A stretch of 64,000 nucleotides of DNA, taken from Adiantum capillus-veneris (lineage: Eukaryota; Streptophyta; Polypodiopsida; Polypodiales; Pteridaceae). The translations under genes were made by a program, and so were the position numbers. Numbering within the stretch: position 1 is the first letter of the stretch; each line of letters starts with the position of its first letter. The stretch lies in the NCBI GenBank assembly GCA_014529385.2, contig CM043959.1, positions 54,810,253 to 54,874,252 of the forward strand. The letters are read 5' to 3'. Of this stretch, positions 57,120 to 64,000 are shown in pieces. The notes under the pieces are model-generated. The model worked only from the letters and a program-made list of their open reading frames with translations, was not told the DNA's origin and ran no database searches.

Positions 57120-57800
57120 TGTTAGTTGCAATATGGCTAACTTGTGAATACAAAGCCATCATTGTAATTGTTTTTGTTATTTTGATCAACTTGGACATAT
57201 GTAGCCTCAAATTTATGTAATGTTTTAGTTTTTGAGTCTACATGTGTAATTATAAGCCTAATAGATAGGGGCTAAGTGATTCCAAGTTGTATCTGCCTCT
57301 AGCTCTAGCCACATATGGCTATGAGTTTATTTATTGTTTTACTTCACAAACATTTGGCTAAGGTATAAAAGCCAATATTTGTAACAAGTCTTTTAAGTTT
57401 TGGATAATAAAAGATACATCGCTATCTCTAAGCATTGTGTACTCTCCCTCTACTTTCTCACGCTTGTATATCTCTCATGGATTTTGTTTGGAGTCTCTTA
57501 TGCTTCTACGTGTCATGAAAGCTCTATGCAACAAGGTAAGTCCCTTGCGATGGTTTTGTGAATTTATTTCCACTAATCCTCTTGCTAATTATCTTTGATA
57601 ACTCATTATTTAGACATAGAAATTGTATTTTAGTTATAGGAGAGGTATGAGGGTATCAAAGCTAAGCTCACAAGTGCAATCCACGCCAAAATTGACTGGG
57701 TCAAATAGGCCTACTGACAATAGTCGCACTTTTTGCAAGTGTTCTAGTGGTGGATTTGAGGCTTTAGGTATGTATTCTAGACATTATCTACTTGTCCTAG
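57120..57800 (+). repeat. LTR related to that of the large non-autonomous element
   Basis: Begins TGTTAGTTGC after a purine tract. It shares with the large element's LTR the block GGCTAAGGTATAAAAGCCAA (57354-57373), TTTTGGATAA and ATACA a little later, a donor-like AAG|GTAAGTCC (GT at 57536) and CTTGTCCTAGAAATTT (57791 on). The overall sequence is much diverged. The right edge is not certain. Confidence 0.5.
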
Positions 57801-58335
57801 AAATTTGGTAAATATTGGAGCTCAAATTTGAGCTCTTTTCTTGAATTTTTTTTGTGAAGCAGGTTGGCTAGCACCATCCTCCATGTTGGCATCATTATCT
57901 TTAGTTTTGATATCAATAGAGTTGGAGATGTCGTTAAATTTCTCATTGGTCTAGAGCAATTTCTTAGGTATTGATTCTCGATTGTAGAATCCACCATCAC
58001 ACATATGATGTGGCCCTTGTTGTGGTTGAGAAGCTTGGTCTCCATGCTAATATTGACTTCATAGATGCCTTTGTCCTTTTGGAAGTGAGATATCTTTCTA
58101 GCTTGAACTTTGTCACATTAAACTCTGGGTTAACTTGTCATTAAAATTTTATATTACCGGTACAATAACCTTGTGTAATGGGACTTGAAGGATAATGTTC
58201 AGACTTAGGAGCAATTGAGATAGTCTTACAAGCTAATGTAGGGCTTTAAATTGATACCAAGGATTCCCACTACACATTATGCAGTGATCTTTGAAAGGGT
58301 GTGAAATTGGAAAACCTCAGCATTGGAAAGAGAGA

Positions 58336-58340
<5 letters not shown>

Positions 58341-58393
<53 letters not shown>
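58341..58393 (+). repeat. (GA)n microsatellite
   Basis: About 26 uninterrupted GA units. Confidence 0.95.
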
Positions 58394-58395
<2 letters not shown>

Positions 58396-58948
58396 AAAAT
58401 ACATTGTGAGGCATTATATCATCTATATTGAGTGATGCTATCTGGGAAAACACACTTATTTTACTCAGGATTTTATCCTCTATCTTAAATATGGGGTTCG
58501 ATCATTTAGTCTCTTAAAAAGTACTTGTATTGTGTATCATAGGTACTTTCATAATACCTATCTGGGTCATCCAAAATACCCTTTGCAGATAGTAAAGAGT
58601 ACTTTAAAGTACATGTTTGAGTACTTTAAGTACCTAGATTGTATTGCATGGTAGTTCACTGATTAATTTAGCTTTCCATTACATTATATCATTATCTCTT
58701 TACTATTTGAGCCGTGTTTATCTTATCTCCTTCTCTCATAGATATCTTGGCACAAAGATCCATTCATTCAAGCCTACATTTATCAGAGAAACTAGTCATT
58801 TTCAACTTCTAAGAATGGATATTATTTGAATCTAGATTCTTTCTAATAATTTGGTTGATTCCACAATTGCTACATATGTTTGTTAAAAAAATCAAAAAAT
58901 TGCACAAAGCATGTAGCGGACTAAATAATATAGTCTACAATCATCACA

Positions 58949-58949
<1 letters not shown>

Positions 58950-58987
<38 letters not shown>
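58950..58987 (+). repeat. (AC)n microsatellite
   Basis: About 18 uninterrupted AC units. Confidence 0.95.
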
Positions 58988-58988
<1 letters not shown>

Positions 58989-59865
58989 AGTATGTTTTCT
59001 CACACTACGATACAATAGCTATAGAACTTACAGCACCACCAATGAAGCTTCTTCTTGCAATACTAAAACTTTAGGTTTGCAAAAATCAAGACCTTGGCTT
59101 TCTTGCATGAAAACTCCCTCCAAAACAAAGGATGAACTTGTCCAAAAGGGAATTTTGACTTCATAATTACAGTGTGGACTAAGCAAAATCCCAAATCACA
59201 CATTCTCCCATAGAAACTAGCAAAATTGGAGATTGTTGGCAATACCTCCCAAAATTTTTCAAAATGGGTGTGGTACAAACAGAAGAGGGAAGAGATTGAA
59301 GAAATCCAACCCCTTAATCGATTCTTTTGCTAGTCCTACTTACCACTCATAACTACTTAACCATAACAAAGCTTAAATATCATGTAATGAGGTAAAGAAG
59401 GAGAGTGTTTAAGGTCTTGCCAACACAAGTGCACACAACTATGAGAGAGCCAAGAGAGCACACAATCGAGATGGAGGAGAAAAGTTGATTCTTCCTCTTC
59501 TTCATGATAAGATGGTCTACTAAAAATAAGTAAGAAATGACACATAATAAAATGATTATGTATAATGTCCAATGTGAAGTTTATGGCAAGATAAGTGTCA
59601 TCACTCTCAATAATCCTCAAATTTTTTTTACATCATCCCAACAATGAATGCAAACAAGAAGTCATTGAGGGTTCCAACCAAGTTTTGAGCTTGATATGTC
59701 GACAATCAAGCATAATATCACTAGCCACCTCATGCTAGTTTGATAAATGTAAGTGAGAAGTAATCCAGGTGAACCATGTCTAGAGCTTGATATCTCATTG
59801 CAAAACTATAATGGGTTTTGCCAAGGGAACACCTTCTTTCCATCCTTATTAATGGATAGAGTACA

Positions 59866-60110
59866 AGCCAAAAGATTTTAATGCATTCCTAGCTCATCCT
59901 GGGACAAAATACTATTGTACCCTGGCATATACCCTGCCTCCCAAAATGATGTGGCTAAGATAATGGGATGATTTTGTGTGGGCATGATCTAGGAATTTCC
60001 ATATACGTCCTAAATATAGGCTATCAGCACACTAGGAAAACTTTGGGCTCTCAAAAGAGTCATATAAGCATATCGACTTTCTCTCTTTTCTCCAAAATGG
60101 GTGCACAATA
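59866..60110 (+). pseudogene. Copia integrase relic
   Basis: Forward translation YKPKDFNAFLAHPGTKYYC then TLAYTLPPK corresponds to the integrase core stretch that in the Copia elements of this window reads YMSHEFNAFLASRGIKHQC then TVPYTPHQ. The catalytic Glu block (NGVAERxN) is scrambled (KMMWLR, stop). No LTRs are attached. Confidence 0.55.
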
Positions 60111-60779
60111 AATTTTTTACAATGAAACTCAAAACTTGTCGAACCTTTTTAAATTAGAATGCACGAATCTTTTTATTGATTCATAGCATAAACTGAGATT
60201 CCTCATAATCTATAAGATTCCATTTTTTGATGTGATAACTCCGGCCAAATAATGTGTGAATAAATTGGCAACACTTTTATAGAGTTGTACTACTAGGTCC
60301 CCGCCACTTCAGAAAACAAGGTAAAGATTCACTTTGGCATTTTAAGACAACAATTCAATTTAGAAAATGAAAAGGAATTTATGTTATATGTAATGTGTGA
60401 AATGAGGGGACCTTTCGAGAGACCAAAAGCACAAAAAGATTTCACTGATTCACATGAAAAGGTAGGTCCAATCAATATAAATTCTTAACTCTCTTCTTCT
60501 CTAAAGGTTTGTTTACAAAATCAATAAAAAAACTTTTGAAAGCATCCAAAATGCAAAAGTGAAGGGAAAGGCAGAAAAGCCTCATAAAAATGGAAAGTCA
60601 AAGGATTTATTACTCTATATATTAAGAGGTGGCCATTCGTGCATATACTGCATGCGTTCACCTTTTGATTTTCAAATTCATTCTTTCTTCTTGGTTGAGT
60701 TTCCTCCACGTATCTATTTATTGAAAAAAAGAATTAGGAGATGTGATTATTGAATACACTACTAATTGACGACACATGG
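60111..60779. other. Intergenic, no feature recognised
   Basis: AT-rich, no motif seen. Confidence 0.4.
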
Positions 60780-62650
60780 GATTCAAAACATAATTTTTGA
60801 AGGGTTATTTTGTGGGGTGGTATACAATGAATGCAACCTTATGGATGTGTACAAACAAGGTGAGAAGCCCTGTCTACAAAAATTACTTATGGGCAAGGGA
60901 CCCATTTGTCCCAAGGTCTCATGGGCAATATGTACCTTACCCAAGGAATAGGGTGGATTAGGCATCCAGGACCTCAAGATCACAGCTGATAAAATGATTG
61001 TCAAGTTTGGCAAATTAACTTCTTCAAGAATGATATGTTCTTTGGTAGTAACAGGATGGGAAGTCCTGCTCTTCTCGTCTGCACTTAAATAATCAAGTAC
61101 TACTTCTTGCACCATATTTGACAAGCAAGGAACCGCCGCGTGTTTGAGGGGCATCTAGCTGTGGCAAGCTTTTGTGAAATCATGCAAGAGGGCACATTGA
61201 TGATCCACATGATCGGATGCAAACAAGCCTCAAAGGACTGGTTTAGAACAATACATAACATCTTGTAATAAGTAAAGCTGAGGAGTAGGAGTGGTGTCTC
61301 TGCCAAGCAAATAACTTGTAATCCTTTGACCCTCAAGGCTCAGTCTGAGCTTGAGGATTGGTGTCTATTTTTGTTCTTAATACTATCCACTCACAACTGT
61401 GAGTTTTGCAAAAAAAAATTAAAAAAAGGATTGTCAAGCTTTTGACAAATGCTTTCTCCAACCCATATGAAGAGTGGTCATTTTTATTACTCAAGAATAC
61501 TGGTAAGTTTAAGCTCAAGTAGTATGTAGGTTGGGCATACCTTCCAACGACCACTATTCTATTTGGAAAAGGGGTCATCTCCTCTCATGGTTTCGATCTC
61601 TTGAGATCGGTTGTTCAAGCATGGAGCAAGCATATAACAGACTGAGTTCCTAACAACAATTTGAAGCACTTTTTCAACCTTCCCCCGGGAAACTCATTTG
61701 GTGGCCAGCCTTGAACATCCCATGCACTCCACCTAACTTCAAAAGAAGAGCTTTAACTCTTCATAGAAAAGATCCAAAGACATGGCATCAATTGTGGGAC
61801 CCCGTTGAACAAGGGTAGCTTAGCGATCTGGAGCTTTCACTAAAATTAAGAGTGCACCCATGCAACATTATTATCATCAGGTCGAGAATAAGGGAGATCC
61901 CCACTTTACCTCACCTAGACTCTCCAGAGGTCAACTGTCTTAGACATTCGCTCATTTACTTGGAAGGGAGGTTTCAAACTTTAGCACCCAATGTGGGATC
62001 CCCCCTGACCTTCCATCACCCCTCCATTTTACTCTTAATAGAAGGTGGAATGTCAACTACTCTCTCAAGCAGTGGCACTTCAAATTTCAATATTTATGGT
62101 CTCCATCGCGAAAAGTCTGGTCTATTGTGGCTCATCCTTCATAAACTATCTAGACAGGTATGTGTCTGGCCCAGTTGGGAGACGGTAGATGTATCAAATG
62201 CAATAGAGATATGGAAGATGTATTCCATTTGTTTGTCTCTTGCCTTGCAAACACCAATGTTTTTGCACCCCTGGTCAAAAATCTAGGTTTCCTTCAATTC
62301 CCAACGAGAAGCAGCTCCTACTTGGGGATTATGCTGGTTTTCTCAGCTTGCACTGGAATAAGGCCATAGGGGAAGTCCTCTGGATAATTTGAAAGTATAG
62401 AAACTTGATGATTTTTGAGGATCCCTACTAGATGCCAAGTCTGAGATTACTCTTTTATGATGTCAATCTGCATGCCATGAAGATATCAAGAGATGATTTT
62501 CTCGTCTATTGTACAAAGAAAGTGGTCTTGAAGGACGTTGACTACCACTACTCCCATCTTCCGGCCAATAATTTCACCCCCATGGACATCAAAGTTTGCC
62601 AAAGGATGAGAGATTAGTGGGAGGATGACTTGAACTCCACCATCAGCCAA
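60780..62650 (+). pseudogene. LINE ORF2 relic (C-terminal reverse transcriptase part and zinc-binding domain)
   Basis: VSWAICTLPKE, stop, GGLGIQDLKI at about 60918-60990 is the signature that follows the RT core in plant L1-type LINEs (W-x-x-LPK-x-x-GGLGI). After the 423 bp insertion the frame resumes (LTNAFSNPYEEWS). Near 62180-62260 comes CIKCNRDMEDVFHLFVSC, the zf-RVT zinc motif (C-x2-C...H-x3-4-C), and near 62375-62420 KYRNLMIFED, the usual C-terminal W-x-x-WKYRNxxIF box (here LWII, stop, KYRN). Numerous stops and shifts; it is inactive. Confidence 0.75.
61006..61428 (+). mobile_element. 5'-truncated LINE tail inserted in the LINE relic
   Basis: A 423 bp insert flanked by the 10 bp direct repeat GATTGTCAAG (60996-61005 and 61429-61438), ending in an A-rich tail (61409-61427). 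Its last 115 bases match the minus-strand copy at 21005-21178. Hairpins are at 61332-61355 and 61389-61404. Confidence 0.8.
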
Positions 62651-63417
62651 TTGGAGCCCAAGATTGAAGAGGGTAACTGGTTTTTGGCATACCTTCAAAT
62701 CGCAATCGATGAGCTTCCTCCGCCTAGATAGGATGCTACCTTGTCTCCGCACGGCATGCAGAGCAGAATCGAGGGTGACTCGAGGGCTTAATTTGCAAAT
62801 TAAATCTTTGCTTAAGGATTGGCCTAAATTAAAGGGATATATATGTTTGTGATAAAGGTTGTTCCCCAACATTGCTTGTAATGTACACAAAAGTGAGATA
62901 TCGAAGCCTCATAATGGTGACAAAAATTTAAGTAATCACCACTTTGCAATCAAGAAGCTTAAATCTATACAAAAAAGCCTCAAAAATACTCTTTTTGGAC
63001 AAAAAATAAATAAGGATGCAAAAGACCCAAATTGATTTTTCAAATGGATTCTAAACTAGCATGAAGTATGGCATTATGCGTGTCAAAATGGACAGCACAC
63101 AAGTCGCAAAATCATCCACATGAATTTTGAATGTAAAAAGTTCATCCCCAAGTATCTCATATAAAGTGGAAATTTCTTTTTCCCAAACATACATAAATCC
63201 CTTTAATAGGCCTTTAATGCAATTCTCAATAGGAGATTATGTCAAATAACCGGAATTTTTGCCATTTTTACACTATTTTATGCCAAATTCCTATCAAATT
63301 TTTTATTTTCCCTATTGTGTCAATTGGATACTTTCAATTTCCAACCGGCCTAAGGCCCAAGGCTAAGCTGAGGTACACTTTTCCCGAACATTGTCTCATG
63401 TATACATGAATCCCTTG
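62651..63417. other. Intergenic, no gene recognised
   Basis: Overlapping short frames on both strands at 62486-62890 are at the decayed end of the LINE relic. The rest shows nothing. Confidence 0.4.
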
Positions 63418-63560
63418 TTTTTTTGAAGTGCTCAGAAAAATGAGCTATATTGTATTAAAAATACCAAAAAGAATTACATCCCAAGCTCATGCAATAAATT
63501 GCCATGAGCATTTAACCATCGTAGACAAACCATAACCAAAGATAGGCTTTCACAAGAAGC
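63418..63560 (-). mobile_element. Third LINE tail, diverged
   Basis: A T-run at 63418-63424 (minus-strand poly(A)) is followed, on the minus strand going 5', by a hairpin GCTCA-loop-TGAGC (63430-63445), the shared AATACAATA block (63449-63457 region) and a second hairpin with arms GCTCATGCAAT and ATTGCCATGAGC (63485-63509). It has the same order as the other two LINE tails. Target duplication and left end not determined. Confidence 0.55.
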
Positions 63561-64000
63561 ACAACCTTGTACAAAGCATGAACCATAACTGAAATATAAA
63601 CTAAGAGGGAGATAGAGAAATCAAGATACCACCACCATCATGGGCTTGCCACCACCCATGCCAACGAACACAACATCACACCCGCACCAAACTCACATTG
63701 CAAGTTGAAGGTCCACCACTACTGCGTCACAAAAAGCATCCCGGCCAGCTAAGCAGAGATAAAAAAAAGCTCAGAGCTGTACTCTCGGGGGGGAGGGGTC
63801 ACTTAATAATTATGTGACATCTTGTGAGTGCAGCAGAAGGGGTTATTAAATTTTATTTTTTCTCACATTTTCACATAAAAAGGATACCATAAAATGAAAT
63901 TGAGAAAAAAATTACAGTTTGAATAGAAAATAGGTGCATGTTATTTGTCAAAAATTCACACATGGAGTTTTAGAAATAGTCTTTGAACGCACACGATGTA
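63561..64000. other. Intergenic to window end
   Basis: No feature recognised apart from a G-run at 63788-63799. Confidence 0.4.

Larger units (their letters stand above)
57801..59840. other. Intergenic with microsatellites
   Basis: No gene recognised. Contains the (GA)n and (CA)n runs listed separately. Confidence 0.5.

Noticed and set aside
62486-62890. 134-codon minus-strand frame as a gene
   Set aside because: Antisense to the decayed C-terminal end of the LINE relic and without any domain.

Overview
The window looks like nuclear DNA of a large, transposon-rich land-plant genome. The only gene I can reconstruct completely is a plant-type, intron-containing glutathionyl-hydroquinone reductase with a probable plastid transit peptide. 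Almost everything else is nested, broken retrotransposon sequence (chromovirus Gypsy, two Copia families, LINEs, and a large non-autonomous LTR family). I cannot name the species; a fern, gymnosperm or other large-genome plant would fit, but nothing seen decides it.

Left part (1-14.3 kb). The end of a large non-autonomous element's LTR (1-424) abuts a reverse-transcriptase fragment of a Gypsy element. A chromovirus follows (about 734-14269), with gag-protease, pol and a C-terminal chromodomain. A Copia element (3646-8758) is inserted in its protease region. The chromovirus ends in a 1.58 kb LTR plus a deleted second 3'UTR-LTR unit, the trace of a tandem arrangement.

Gene island (14.3-19.0 kb). 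A GC-richer upstream stretch with two CACGTG boxes leads into a six-exon reductase gene (CDS 15069-18527). All introns are phase 0. Intron 1 appears to be GC-AG and carries about four tandem copies of a 240-270 bp unit.

Middle (19-32 kb). Mostly AT-rich sequence without genes. It holds a 5'-truncated LINE copy with an 18 bp target duplication (21005-21178), a protein-kinase relic (22444-22707, minus), a GC-rich island (24.1-24.9 kb), a second copy of the first Copia family (25607-30136, TSD TACTT) and a degenerate minisatellite of about 55 bp units (30310-31440).

Nested giant (31.4-53.6 kb). A 20.4 kb LTR element (32242-52641, TSD TATAC, tRNA-Asp-like primer site) is inserted in a related element. 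It has no reverse transcriptase of its own. Its 3.5 kb leader is an array of about 285 bp units, nearly all centred on the palindrome AATAATCGCGATTATT. Its coding part is a broken gag-like protein with a duplicated module of about 100 residues, a degenerate zinc knuckle and a protease-like tail. A Tnt1/Tork-like Copia element (41437-50625, TSD ACTTT) is inserted near the end of that coding part and is itself a partial tandem dimer. The host element around the giant carries a different palindrome at the same spacing of about 280 bp.

Right part (53.6-64 kb). No intact gene. It holds LTR fragments (one related to the giant element's LTR), microsatellites, a Copia integrase relic, a LINE ORF2 relic (about 60.78-62.65 kb) split by a 423 bp LINE tail with a 10 bp target duplication, and a third LINE tail. 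All three LINE tails share a two-hairpin 3' end.

The best candidates for something undescribed are the phased palindrome array with its module-duplicated gag-like protein, and the conserved two-hairpin LINE tail.
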